Shown: positions 1 through 8,016 of the stretch, piece after piece
How positions within the stretch are numbered: the stretch's first letter is position 1
Layout: each line of letters opens with the position of its first letter
From: Rhizobium sp. AC27/96
GTDB taxonomy: Bacteria; Pseudomonadota; Alphaproteobacteria; Rhizobiales; Rhizobiaceae
DNA: 64,000 nucleotides
Assembly (NCBI RefSeq): GCF_001692325.1
Contig: NZ_LXKN01000021.1
Span: 20,391-84,390 of the forward strand
Direction: 5' to 3'
Position numbers and translations under genes: made by a program
Notes under the pieces: model-generated
What the model was told of the DNA's origin: nothing
The model's input: the letters and a program-made list of their open reading frames with translations, nothing else
The model's database searches: none

Positions 1-975
1 ACACTCGGCCCGTCGCTCGGCGGCATCCTGATTGCCTGGTACGGCTGGGAGACCATTTTTTTGGTCAATCTGCCGCTGGGTATCGTCAACTTCCTGCTCG
101 CCGCCCGCTTCCTGCCGGCAGATCGCCCCGACCGGAAGGTCGCCCGGGGACGCCCCGATGCGGTCGGCACGCTGCTGCTGGCCCTGACGCTTGCCGCCTA
201 TGCGCTCGCCATGACGATGGGCCATGGCAGCTTCGGCGCGCTGAATATCGGCCTGCTGCTGGCAGCGGCCTTGGGCGCAGCACTCTTCGCCTTTGCCGAG
301 ACGAAAGTGAAGTCGCCGCTGCTGCGCCTGTCGATGTTCAGAAACTCGTCGCTAAGCACGAGCCTTGCCATGAGCACACTGGTCACCACGGTCATCATGG
401 CAACATTGGTGGTCGGGCCTTTCTATCTCTCCCATGCCCTCGGTTTCGATGCAGCCCATGTCGGTGCCATCATGTCCGCGGGTCCCTTGGTGTCGGCGCT
501 GACGGGCATACCCGCCGGCCGCATCGTCGATCGCTTCGGCGCACATCGCATGACCGTAACAGGCCTCATCGGCATGATCATCGGCCTGTCGCTGATATCA
601 GCGCTGCAGGGAAGCTTCGGGATTGCCGGCTATATCGGCCCGCTGGTCATTACTACGGCAAGCTATGCGCTTTTTCAGGCATCCAACAACACCACGATCA
701 TGAAGGATATAAGCTCCGAGCAGCGCGGTGTAATTTCGGGCATGCTGAGCCTGTCGCGAAATCTCGGGCTGATATCAGGTGCATCCGTCATGGGCGCGGT
801 CTTCACGTTGGCATCGGGAACCGCCAACGTAACCGTGGCGGCGCCCGAAGCGGTGGCGAGCGGGATGCAGATCACCTTCGCGGTCGGCGCCCTCGTGATC
901 ACCGCAACGCTCGCGATCGCCCTCACGAGCCTGGTCTTTGCAAAGCGCACCGTGCTCTCGCAAGAAGTCTCGTGA
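1..975 (+). CDS. MFS drug-efflux transporter, DHA2 (EmrB/QacA) type, 3' part only
   Basis: The reading frame is open from the first base, so the N-terminal half lies outside the window. The visible 324 residues begin with GPSLGG and W-ETIFLVNLPLG, the signature around TM5-TM6 of 14-TM DHA2 exporters. About eight hydrophobic segments follow, with a VDRFGAHR-type loop (the A-like motif of the C-terminal half). By family it is an inner-membrane proton antiporter exporting drugs or metabolites; no substrate can be inferred. It converges on the LysR gene, with a short hairpin between them. Certain as an MFS fragment, likely for the subfamily. Confidence 0.88.
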   Translation, partial: TLGPSLGGILIAWYGWETIFLVNLPLGIVNFLLAARFLPADRPDRKVARGRPDAVGTLLLALTLAAYALAMTMGHGSFGALNIGLLLAAALGAALFAFAETKVKSPLLRLSMFRNSSLSTSLAMSTLVTTVIMATLVVGPFYLSHALGFDAAHVGAIMSAGPLVSALTGIPAGRIVDRFGAHRMTVTGLIGMIIGLSLISALQGSFGIAGYIGPLVITTASYALFQASNNTTIMKDISSEQRGVISGMLSLSRNLGLISGASVMGAVFTLASGTANVTVAAPEAVASGMQITFAVGALVITATLAIALTSLVFAKRTVLSQEVS

Positions 976-989
976 GAGTGAAGCAAAGG

Positions 990-1015
990 GGATGGTGGAG
1001 GATAATCCGCCATCC
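990..1015. terminator. Hairpin between convergent genes
   Basis: Two 10-nt arms, GGATGGTGGA and TCCGCCATCC, pair with one G-T wobble around a 6-nt loop. The hairpin fills the 42-nt gap between the MFS stop and the stop of the convergent LysR gene. There is no T-run on either side, so a terminator role is inferred from position. Confidence 0.35.
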
Positions 1016-1017
1016 GA

Positions 1018-1914
1018 TCAAGACGATCCGTGACTGCCGAATTCGGCGGAAACGAAGTCGAGGAAGCTACGCAGCTTCGGCGTGATACGGCGATCGGGTG
1101 CGTGGAGAATATGCAGCGGTCGCGTCGGCACGCTGTATTCAGGCAGGACAGGCAAGAGCGTCCCGGCCTCCAGGCTCGATCGAACAAGCTCGAACGGCTG
1201 AAGGATGATACCCTGCCCTGCCAGCGCCGCCTGCAGCAGCGCTTCGCCGTTGTCGACCATCAGCCGGCCCGAGATGGGAATACTGACATTCCCGCCCGGC
1301 CCTTCGAAGTCCCAATGCGTCCTCAACATGGTGTGCGAGAAGATGAGGCAATCGTGGTCCTGGAGATCATTCGGTTTCAAGGGCACGCCACGAGAGCGCA
1401 GATAGCTCGGCGCAGCGCAGATGACGAGCCGATACGGGGCGAGGCGGCGGGCGATCAAGCCGCTGTCGGCAAGTTCGCCGATGCGAAAGACCGCATCATA
1501 GCCCTCGTCGATCAGATCGACCAACCGGTTCGACAGCGACAGGTCGATCGAAACCTCGGGATGAGCACCGAGGTATTTCGGCAGTTTCGGCGCCAGGGCA
1601 TTGATCCCGAATGTGACGGGGGCATTGACCTTCAGCTTTCCCCTGGGCACCGCCCGCGTCTCCGCCGCCAAAGCCTCCGCTGCCTCGACCTCGGCCAGGA
1701 TATTGCGCGAGCGCTCATAGAACTGGCTGCCGATCTCTGTCAGATGCTGGCGGCGCGTGGTGCGGTTCAAAAGCCGAACGCCCAGATGCTGTTCGAGAAA
1801 TTGCACATGTTTGCCGACGAGCTGCGGAGACATGTTCAATGCATCGGCAGCCGCGCTGAACGAGCCAAGCTCGACCGCCTTGACGAAAATGCTCATGCTG
1901 GAAAAACGATCCAT
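1018..1914 (-). CDS. LysR family transcriptional regulator
   Basis: 298 aa, the normal LysR length. Residues 1-60 form the winged HTH (SFSAAADALNMS, then LGVRLLNRTTRR), followed by a linker helix and a type-2 periplasmic-binding-like effector domain (PVTFGINALAP, IFRIGELADSGL). It belongs to the large group of LTTRs divergent from oxidoreductase genes. It is transcribed away from the NADP-reductase gene at 2014 across a 99-nt gap and probably regulates that gene and itself. The ligand is unknown. Confidence 0.92.
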   Translation of the reverse strand: MDRFSSMSIFVKAVELGSFSAAADALNMSPQLVGKHVQFLEQHLGVRLLNRTTRRQHLTEIGSQFYERSRNILAEVEAAEALAAETRAVPRGKLKVNAPVTFGINALAPKLPKYLGAHPEVSIDLSLSNRLVDLIDEGYDAVFRIGELADSGLIARRLAPYRLVICAAPSYLRSRGVPLKPNDLQDHDCLIFSHTMLRTHWDFEGPGGNVSIPISGRLMVDNGEALLQAALAGQGIILQPFELVRSSLEAGTLLPVLPEYSVPTRPLHILHAPDRRITPKLRSFLDFVSAEFGSHGSS

Positions 1915-1954
1915 TAGAAACGTTCCATTTCAAGTATAGCTCTATTTAGATCAT

Positions 1955-1974
1955 TTATCCCGATATGGCGATAA
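1955..1974. promoter_or_regulatory. Possible LysR operator in a divergent promoter
   Basis: TTATC-N10-GATAA is an inverted repeat lying midway between the divergent LysR start (1914) and reductase start (2014). It is the size and symmetry expected of a LysR recognition site. The arms are short, so chance is possible. Confidence 0.3.
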
Positions 1975-2013
1975 TACTATCTATTCATCAGCAACAACAA
2001 GGAGCTGACGACC

Positions 2014-2640
2014 ATGAAAATCGCTGTCATCGGTACTGGAAATATGGGTGCGGGCCTGGCACGCCTGCTGGCTGGAACGGGTTCAGACGTGGTGATAGGC
2101 CACCGTGATCCGGCAAAGGCGGCCGCGTTTGCCGCCGAACTGGGCGCGAATGTCGAAGCGGGTGGGATCGCCGCCGCCGTCAAGCTCGCCGACATCGTCA
2201 TACTAGCGCTGCCCTATGGCGCGGTGGCCGACGCCCTCAGGGAAGCCGGCAATCTCAAGGGAAAGATACTGGTCGATATCAGCAACCCGATCACGGCAGA
2301 TTTCCGCGGTCTCGTTGTCGGCCACTCGACATCGGCGGCCGAAGAAATCCAGGCGTTGGCGCCCGATGCCATCGTGGTGAAGGCGTTCAACACCATCTTC
2401 GCGACGCTTCTGCCGGTCGAGGCACGCAAAGGCAAGGTGCTGCAGGTCTTCGTAGCCGGCGACGATGAGAAGGCCAAGGCGGCAGTATCCAGCCTCGTTC
2501 AATCGATCGGCTTCGAATCCGTCGACGCAGGTCCGCTCACCAATGCCCGCTTCATCGAGCCCATCGGCGAGATGAACATCCACTTCGGCTTCTTCCTCGG
2601 CAAGGGGCCTTCCGTGGCCCCCGCCTGGGTTCAGATCTGA
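2014..2640 (+). CDS. F420-dependent-type NADP oxidoreductase (NADPH:F420 reductase fold)
   Basis: 208 aa. The N-terminus KIAVIGTGNMG is a Rossmann GxGxxG motif, followed by VIGHRDP, a loop that selects the 2'-phosphate of NADP. KAFNTIF and the Gly-rich C-terminus match COG2085 (NADPH-dependent F420 reductase-like proteins). Rhizobia do not make F420, so the natural partner is probably a flavin or an unknown small ketone or imine; this is inference from the family. AAGGAG lies 9 nt upstream of the ATG. The gene is divergent from a LysR regulator and followed by a strong terminator. Confidence 0.85.
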   Translation: MKIAVIGTGNMGAGLARLLAGTGSDVVIGHRDPAKAAAFAAELGANVEAGGIAAAVKLADIVILALPYGAVADALREAGNLKGKILVDISNPITADFRGLVVGHSTSAAEEIQALAPDAIVVKAFNTIFATLLPVEARKGKVLQVFVAGDDEKAKAAVSSLVQSIGFESVDAGPLTNARFIEPIGEMNIHFGFFLGKGPSVAPAWVQI

Positions 2641-2655
2641 CATCGATCAGGACAA

Positions 2656-2688
2656 AAGAGGCCCGGAGCTCTTCGCTCCGGGCCTCTT
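2656..2688. terminator. Bidirectional hairpin terminator
   Basis: Two perfect 14-nt arms (AAGAGGCCCGGAGC and its complement) enclose a TCTTC loop between the convergent oxidoreductase and aldo/keto reductase genes. The arms end in AA/TT, giving a short T-tail in either direction. Confidence 0.75.
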
Positions 2689-2715
2689 CCCATCAATGAA
2701 ATCCGACGAACAGGA

Positions 2716-3546
2716 TCAGAAGCTTGCCTTCACCGGATCCGGGCCGATGCGGCCGCTCGCGGAATCGAGCTTGTCGAGATCAGCCAGATCGTCGCTGTCG
2801 AGCTTGAAGTTGAAAACATTGAAGTTCTCTTCGATACGGCTCGGCGTGACCGACTTCGGAATGACGATCAGGCCGTTGTCGATATGCCAGCGAATGATGA
2901 TCTGCGCCGGCGTGCGGCCGTGCTTGGCGGCGACCTTGCCGATCACGGCGTTTGTCAGGAGCTTGCCCTGGCCGAGCGGGCTCCAGGACTGGGTCTTGAT
3001 GCCGAGCTTGTCATGTACTTCACGCAGCGCCTTCTGCTGGAAGGTCGGATGCAGCTCGATCTGGTTCAGAACAGGCGTGACACCGGTCTCGCCGATGATG
3101 CGGTCGAGATGCTCCTTGGCGAAGTTGGAGACGCCGATCGAGTGCGCGCGGCCCTCTTCCTTGAGGCGGACGAATGCCTTCCAGGTATCGAGGTAGCGGT
3201 CGCGGTGCGGCGACGGCCAGTGAATGAGGTAGAGGTCGAGATAGTCGGTGCCGAGCCGCTTCAGGCTTTCGTCGAAGGCCTTCAGGGTGGAATCGAAGCC
3301 CTGCGCCTCGTTCCAGAGTTTCGTGGTCAGGAAGATATCCTTGCGGGCGACGCCGGACTGGCGCATGCCCTCGCCGACGCCATCTTCATTGGCGTAGATG
3401 GCTGCCGTGTCGACATGGCGATAGCCGGCTTTCAAAGCCGTGCTGACGGCCAGAGGCGCGACGTTTTCCGGCGTCTGCCAGACACCGAGGCCGACCTGCG
3501 GAATGGACTTGCCGTCGTTGAACGTGATTGTCGGTTGTGTGGTCAC
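2716..3546 (-). CDS. Aldo/keto reductase (2,5-diketo-D-gluconate reductase group)
   Basis: 276 aa TIM-barrel AKR. Visible signatures are the GYRHVDTA motif with catalytic Asp, the Tyr of AAIYANEDGVG, the Lys of TKLW, the His of LIHWPSP, and the NADPH-binding IPKSVTPSRI stretch near the C-terminus. All four tetrad residues are present. AKR5-like enzymes reduce aldehydes, keto-gluconates or methylglyoxal in the cytosol. Translation appears to start at GTG (3546), preceded by GGAGA at a good distance. It stands alone, and a shared terminator separates it from the convergent neighbour. Confidence 0.9.
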   Translation of the reverse strand: MTTQPTITFNDGKSIPQVGLGVWQTPENVAPLAVSTALKAGYRHVDTAAIYANEDGVGEGMRQSGVARKDIFLTTKLWNEAQGFDSTLKAFDESLKRLGTDYLDLYLIHWPSPHRDRYLDTWKAFVRLKEEGRAHSIGVSNFAKEHLDRIIGETGVTPVLNQIELHPTFQQKALREVHDKLGIKTQSWSPLGQGKLLTNAVIGKVAAKHGRTPAQIIIRWHIDNGLIVIPKSVTPSRIEENFNVFNFKLDSDDLADLDKLDSASGRIGPDPVKASF

Positions 3547-3691
3547 GATAAATCTCCAGGTGATGGGAAGTGGATGGAGTGAAGGCGCGATTTAAATCCG
3601 GAAAGAAAGGGTCCCCGTCCTGGCCCGCGCGGGCCGCCGGTCGAAAACCTATATAGTGGAGAATACCGAGAGTTTAACCCCGGCCGGACAT

Positions 3692-4276
3692 TCAGACAAC
3701 CCGGACAGTCGTTCCCTTGCGCATCAGCGGCAGGATGCGCCGCATGTCGCTAGGGCTGACGGCGATGCATCCGGCCGTCGGCTCGTAGCCGGGCCTGATC
3801 AGGTGAAAGAAGATCGCCGAGCCGCGATGACGCCGGCGCGAACTCACATTCCAGTCGAGCACGAGGCATATGTCGTAGAGCCCGTCGCCGCGCCGCATCT
3901 CCTCATGGCTGGGTTTGAAGGGAGCCTTCACCAGCCTGTTGTAATTGGCATCGTCAGGTTGGTCGCACCACAGCATGTCCTTGCGAATACGCCGCATAGG
4001 AAGAGCGCTGTGGAGAAAGCGGACATGGTCGCCGCCCGTGAAGCCATAAAGCAGCTTCATGGAGGCAATCGGTGTCGCGCCGTCGCCCTCTCGCTTCAAG
4101 ATGCTGCGTCCGGATCGGCCGATCGCGGCTGGAACGGTCAACGGTCCGACCTTGACCAGCGCGCGCGTCTTCTTACCCGGCGCAGGACGTACGACGATCG
4201 TGGAAGCGGGCCTCCTGGTCCCTGCCCTTGTCTTTTCCATTTTCCTCACATGTTTTTGCTTTGCGCGTGATTTCAT
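3692..4276 (-). CDS. YkuD-type L,D-transpeptidase domain protein
   Basis: 194 aa. The C-terminal half carries the YkuD catalytic signature: a His in FFHLIRPG followed by the TAGCIAV cysteine motif. By family it cross-links peptidoglycan (3-3 links) or attaches proteins to it, and lacks the beta-lactam sensitivity of D,D-enzymes. No signal peptide or TM segment is visible; the N-terminus is instead very basic (about 35 residues rich in K and R). This is odd for a periplasmic enzyme and suggests either a non-classical export route or a mis-set start. An alternative ATG lies at 4240 with GAGG just upstream. Confidence 0.8.
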   Translation of the reverse strand: MKSRAKQKHVRKMEKTRAGTRRPASTIVVRPAPGKKTRALVKVGPLTVPAAIGRSGRSILKREGDGATPIASMKLLYGFTGGDHVRFLHSALPMRRIRKDMLWCDQPDDANYNRLVKAPFKPSHEEMRRGDGLYDICLVLDWNVSSRRRHRGSAIFFHLIRPGYEPTAGCIAVSPSDMRRILPLMRKGTTVRVV

Positions 4277-4388
4277 TTGAAATCATAGCAGTTACAACCA
4301 AACCACCAAGCCTGAGCCGCGTCGCGACTTGCTAAAAATGCAATTTGGCGTAGGACTTAGGTGGGATTAGAACGAGGATCCGAACGGC

Positions 4389-5072
4389 ATGACCGCACGC
4401 ACCATTCTCCTGGTGGATGATGACAACGACCTGCGTGAAATGTTGGTCGAGCAATTATCGCTTTATGAGGAATTCAACGTCCTGCAGGAAATGACGGCCG
4501 GAAAGGGCGTGCAGACCGCACGCACCGTGCCTGTCGATCTCCTGATCATGGATGTCGGACTGCCCGACATGGATGGCCGCGAAGCCGTAAAGCTGTTGCG
4601 CAAGAACGGCTTCAAGTCGCCAATCATCATGCTGACGGGCCACGACACGGATTCCGACACCATCCTCGGCCTCGAAGCCGGCGCCAATGATTACGTCACC
4701 AAGCCCTTCCGCTTCGCCGTATTGCTTGCCCGCATCCGCGCGCAGCTGCGCCAGCACGAGCAGAGCGAAGACGCGACCTTCACCGTCGGCCGCTATCTCT
4801 TCAAGCCGAGCCAGAAGCTGCTCACCACCGAAGACGGACAGAAGATCCGCCTTACGGAAAAGGAAGCGGCAATCATCCGCTATCTCTATCGCGCCGACCA
4901 GAAGGTCGTGACCCGCGATATCCTTCTCGAAGAAGTCTGGGGCTATAATTCCGGCGTGACCACGCACACGCTCGAAACCCACGTCTATCGCCTTCGCCAG
5001 AAGATCGAGCGCGATCCATCCAATGCTGAAATCCTGGTGACGGAAAACGGTGGCTATAAAATCATTCCATAG
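4389..5072 (+). CDS. OmpR/PhoB-family response regulator, CenR-like
   Basis: 227 aa. The receiver domain (residues 1-120) has the acidic pocket DDD at 10-12, phospho-acceptor Asp55 in IMDVGLPD, and the conserved Thr and Lys (MLTGHD, VTKPF). A winged-helix DNA-binding domain follows (LTEKEAAIIRYL, HVYRLRQKIE). The EQL-x-LYEEF segment near residue 22 resembles CenR, an envelope-homeostasis regulator of alphaproteobacteria; the assignment is from memory of the family, so no symbol is given. No histidine kinase is adjacent. The next gene, 9 nt on, encodes a lone cyclic-nucleotide-binding domain, and the two are probably cotranscribed. Confidence 0.85.
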   Translation: MTARTILLVDDDNDLREMLVEQLSLYEEFNVLQEMTAGKGVQTARTVPVDLLIMDVGLPDMDGREAVKLLRKNGFKSPIIMLTGHDTDSDTILGLEAGANDYVTKPFRFAVLLARIRAQLRQHEQSEDATFTVGRYLFKPSQKLLTTEDGQKIRLTEKEAAIIRYLYRADQKVVTRDILLEEVWGYNSGVTTHTLETHVYRLRQKIERDPSNAEILVTENGGYKIIP

Positions 5073-5081
5073 GCCACAGAC

Positions 5082-5537
5082 ATGGCGCTGAACGACGATA
5101 TCCGGCTGCTGTCGCAATTGCCGCTGTTTCACGGCATGGGCGATGAGCCGTTGCGGCTGATCGCCTTCGGCGCCGATCGTCGTCATGTGACCGAGGGCCA
5201 GACCCTGTTTCGGGAGAAGTCACCGGCCGAATGCGCCTATGTCGTCACACGCGGCAGCTTCGAACTCAGCACCATCGATACATCAGGGCAAAAGCAGGTG
5301 GAAGCGGTGGTGCAAGCCGGAACGATGCTGTCCGAGCTGGCCATGGTGACGCTGGTGGAGCGGAAATATACAGCCGTCGCCGCCGAAGAGTCCGACGTCA
5401 TCCGCATCACACGCGCCCTTTTTCACCGGCTGATCGAGGAATATCCCGATGCCGGCCTGTTGATCCAGAATCGCATCCGCGAAAACTTCGCAGCGCTTGC
5501 CCGGCAGACGGCGGCACTGCTTGGCCGGTTTTCCTAA
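5082..5537 (+). CDS. Stand-alone cyclic nucleotide-binding domain protein
   Basis: 151 aa made up almost entirely of one Crp-type cNMP-binding beta-roll (FRE-KSPAECAYVVTRGSFEL, then GTMLSELAMV as the phosphate-binding cassette). The C-terminal HTH of Crp/Fnr proteins is missing, so it cannot bind DNA that way. It starts 9 nt after the response regulator and is probably translated from the same mRNA. The Arg that normally contacts the cyclic phosphate is not in its usual place (GTMLSELAMV lacks the R-S pair), so ligand binding is doubtful. The context suggests a signalling accessory protein. Confidence 0.8.
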   Translation: MALNDDIRLLSQLPLFHGMGDEPLRLIAFGADRRHVTEGQTLFREKSPAECAYVVTRGSFELSTIDTSGQKQVEAVVQAGTMLSELAMVTLVERKYTAVAAEESDVIRITRALFHRLIEEYPDAGLLIQNRIRENFAALARQTAALLGRFS

Positions 5538-5633
5538 TTCTCATCGACCAGCGGCTTTTGGCTCAACTATCTTAATAATGAAAATCTGACGGATGAATCC
5601 TGTCCGATGGACGGACTGTCGAGGCGACCAGTC

Positions 5634-6116
5634 TCAGAACAGCGGCTTTACGAGCAAGACCGTCGTCAGCCCACTATCCCAATCCTCGTCCGGATAGCGC
5701 TCAACCTCGCGATAGCCTCGGGCTGCGTAGAAGGCTTGGCTCGGATGATTGAATGTATCGGTTTCCAGCCGCGCCGTGGCAAAGCCGGCGGCGGCAATCT
5801 GCTTCTCCGCATGGTCCATCAGGCGCCGTCCGATTCCCCGTCGGGCATGCGCTGAATGCACGTGGAGGGCGTGCACGAAGTCGTCCTCCCAATCGACGAA
5901 GCCGACGACCTCACCGGCAACCTCGGCCACCCAGAATTGAAGCCCGCGCATATCCACATAGGCGGCAGGCTTTTCTTCCTCGAGAAATGCCTGCGCAGCG
6001 GTCTCCGTGATATTGGGCCGCCAAGTGCTGTTGAACGTGTCGTGAAGAACAGCGCGCAGGTTGGCCATATCTTCTCGTCGCGCTGCCCGAAGGATGGGGT
6101 CTCTATTTCCACTCAT
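5634..6116 (-). CDS. GNAT family N-acetyltransferase
   Basis: 160 aa with the complete GNAT fold: beta4 FWVAEVAGEVVGFVDW, the acetyl-CoA pyrophosphate loop HARRGIGRRLMDHAE (R/Q-x-x-G-x-G/A), and LETDTFNHPSQAFYAARGYRE in the C-terminal half. It probably acetylates a small molecule or a protein N-terminus; the substrate cannot be told. Single gene, 108 nt downstream of xthA on the same strand. Confidence 0.88.
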   Translation of the reverse strand: MSGNRDPILRAARREDMANLRAVLHDTFNSTWRPNITETAAQAFLEEEKPAAYVDMRGLQFWVAEVAGEVVGFVDWEDDFVHALHVHSAHARRGIGRRLMDHAEKQIAAAGFATARLETDTFNHPSQAFYAARGYREVERYPDEDWDSGLTTVLLVKPLF

Positions 6117-6224
6117 GATAGCAGGATAGACCTACGGGCAGATCGAATCCAGCCGTTGGTGGCTTCATTTGACGGCCGCCATGCAGATCGATCAACGAGC
6201 GGAAGACACCGCTCTTTCTACCCA

Positions 6225-7028
6225 CTAGAGATCGAAATGCGCCGTGACCGGCACATGGTCGGATGGGCGATCCCAGCCGCGGGCCGCCTTCAGGATCTCG
6301 ATCCGCTGCAGGTGTGGGCCGAGATCGGAGGACGACCAGATGTGATCAAGGCGGCGGCCGCGATCGGCAGCTTCCCAGTCCTTGGCGCGGTAGCTCCACC
6401 ACGTATAGAGCTTCTCACTGTCAGGCACATTCAGGCGCATCAGATCGAGCCAGGAGCCGCGCTTCATCACCTCGATCAGCCCATCGGTCTCGATCGGTGT
6501 GTGGCTGACGATCTTCAGCAGCTGCTTGTGCGACCAGACGTCGTGCTCCAGCGGCGCGATATTGAGGTCGCCGACCAGGATCGCCGAGGTATTCGGTTCG
6601 GCATTCGCGCTCAGGTGCTTCATTTCCTCGATGAAATCGAGCTTGTGGCCGAACTTCGGATTGATGCTGCGATCCGGCTCGTCGCCGCCGGCCGGAACAT
6701 AGAAATTATGCACACGGATGCGGCGTCCACCACGCTCGAAGATCGCCGAAATATGCCGGCTATCGCCGACATTGCAATAATCCTGGCGGTGATCCTCGAT
6801 CAGCGGAAAACGCGAGGCGATCGCCACGCCGTGATAGCCCTTCTGGCCATGGATGATGATATGCTCATAGCCGAGCGCGCGCAGCGGCGCATACGGGAAA
6901 AGCTCGTTCGGGACCTTGGTCTCCTGCAGGCAGAGAATATCGGGCCGGCCCTGCATCAGGAACTGTTCGACGATCGGCATGCGTAGCCGCACCGAATTGA
7001 TATTCCAGGTCGCAATCGAAAATCCCAT
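6225..7028 (-). CDS. xthA: Exodeoxyribonuclease III
   Basis: 267 aa, the normal length for ExoIII. Endonuclease/exonuclease/phosphatase motifs are all present: ATWNINSVR, CLQETK (metal-binding Glu), GDLNIAP (catalytic Asp-Asn) and RLDHIWSS and SDHVPVTA (catalytic His). It acts in base-excision repair as AP endonuclease and 3'-5' exonuclease. I chose the ATG at 7028 because the upstream extension to 7136 runs through an intergenic repeat and lacks family similarity. Confidence 0.93.
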   Translation of the reverse strand: MGFSIATWNINSVRLRMPIVEQFLMQGRPDILCLQETKVPNELFPYAPLRALGYEHIIIHGQKGYHGVAIASRFPLIEDHRQDYCNVGDSRHISAIFERGGRRIRVHNFYVPAGGDEPDRSINPKFGHKLDFIEEMKHLSANAEPNTSAILVGDLNIAPLEHDVWSHKQLLKIVSHTPIETDGLIEVMKRGSWLDLMRLNVPDSEKLYTWWSYRAKDWEAADRGRRLDHIWSSSDLGPHLQRIEILKAARGWDRPSDHVPVTAHFDL

Positions 7029-7045
7029 GCCAACGCCTTTCCCAT

Positions 7046-7140
7046 AAAGCAATTCCAGGAAAAGTGCGCAGCGGTTTTCCGGCCGGAATTGTGTCAAAAC
7101 GGACAGCTGGAGCGGTTCAGCGATTCCGTGAAACACTCTA
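7046..7140. repeat. Rhizobial intergenic mosaic repeat, copy 1 (RIME-like)
   Basis: This 95-nt stretch upstream of xthA shares most of its sequence, inverted, with the element at 21943-22044. Common blocks include ATTCCAGGAAAAGTGCGC, AGCGGTTTTCCG and a terminal CTCTA. It contains its own imperfect palindromes and no gene. The similarity to RIME elements is from general knowledge of rhizobial genomes. Confidence 0.7.
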
Positions 7141-7169
7141 CTCAGGATAAGGCTTTAGACCGGCTGCAG

Positions 7170-7196
7170 CGGAAAGAAAAGCGCCATTCGGCGCTT
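7170..7196 (-). terminator. Rho-independent terminator of the lolA-like gene
   Basis: Minus-strand hairpin AAGCGCC-GAAT-GGCGCTT followed by TTTCTTTCC, 29 nt after the stop of the lolA-like gene. Confidence 0.7.
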
Positions 7197-7224
7197 CCTC
7201 AGCTACCAAAGATCCAGACAGCGA

Positions 7225-7881
7225 TCAGCGGATGTAGTCGATACGGAAAACGCTGTCGTCGAAGGCGATATTGGTCTTCACATTGTTGATGATGACGTCG
7301 GTCGTCTTGCCCTGCGGATCGATAACGGTCCATTGGCGCAGATCGTAGGTCTTCGAATCGAAGATCATCGCAATCGTCGAATCGCCGAAGACGGTGCGGT
7401 TGCCAAGCGTGATCTTGGTCAAGTCCGACTGCGAATCAACACTGCGGACCATATCGGCCGAAAGGTCGATCTTGTTGGCAAGCAGAAGGCTGAGCGGCGT
7501 CTTCGACAGCTGGTACATGTTCTTCGTATTCGTCTGGTCGTTGATGACCTGGACGTTGTTGCCGTCGCAAATCACGCGCATGCGGGACGGCGGATCGTAG
7601 TTGAAGCGCATCTTGCCGGGGCGCAGGATGAAGAACGTGCCGCTCATCTGGTCGCCGCGCGGCCCGATCTGCAGAAAGCCTCCCTTCATCGACTTGATGG
7701 ACGAGAAGTGATCGGCAATGGCCTGGGCAATATTCGGATTGACGGCGGCCGCCTGCGCCTGGGCCTGAGCAAGAGCCGAAACCGGCAGAGCGCCTGCCGC
7801 ACCGGCCGCGACCATGGCGCCGAGGAAATGCCGGCGGCTCAGGGAAAGTCGGGTCGAGGGCTGCGCATCAATCTTTGTCAT
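7225..7881 (-). CDS. LolA-like outer-membrane lipoprotein carrier with Tat-type signal
   Basis: 218 aa. An N-terminal SRRHFLGAM motif followed by a hydrophobic Ala-rich stretch and ALAQA looks like a twin-arginine signal peptide (residues 13-45). The mature part matches the LolA/DUF2092 fold (PGKMRFNYDPPSRMRVICDG, TKITLGN). By family it carries lipoproteins across the periplasm. The start at 7881 is set by AAGGAG 8 nt upstream; a longer frame to 7968 lacks such a site. A Tat rather than Sec signal is unusual for LolA. The gene follows ftsK on the same strand. Confidence 0.85.
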   Translation of the reverse strand: MTKIDAQPSTRLSLSRRHFLGAMVAAGAAGALPVSALAQAQAQAAAVNPNIAQAIADHFSSIKSMKGGFLQIGPRGDQMSGTFFILRPGKMRFNYDPPSRMRVICDGNNVQVINDQTNTKNMYQLSKTPLSLLLANKIDLSADMVRSVDSQSDLTKITLGNRTVFGDSTIAMIFDSKTYDLRQWTVIDPQGKTTDVIINNVKTNIAFDDSVFRIDYIR

Positions 7882-8016
7882 CGAATTCTCCTTTATGCTT
7901 TGTCCATGGCGCGCAAAATCGGCGTCTTCATGGCGCGGCGGCCCGTGGTTCGCTGGGGTCGCTATCAAATGTCCTTGAACATAGGCGGAATATCCGGCGC
8001 GGAAAGCCGGAACGCC

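Noticed and set aside
3622..3635. GGCCCGCGCGGGCC palindrome between the aldo/keto reductase and YkuD genes
   Set aside because: Perfect, but short, GC-only and without T-run; probably compositional in this genome.
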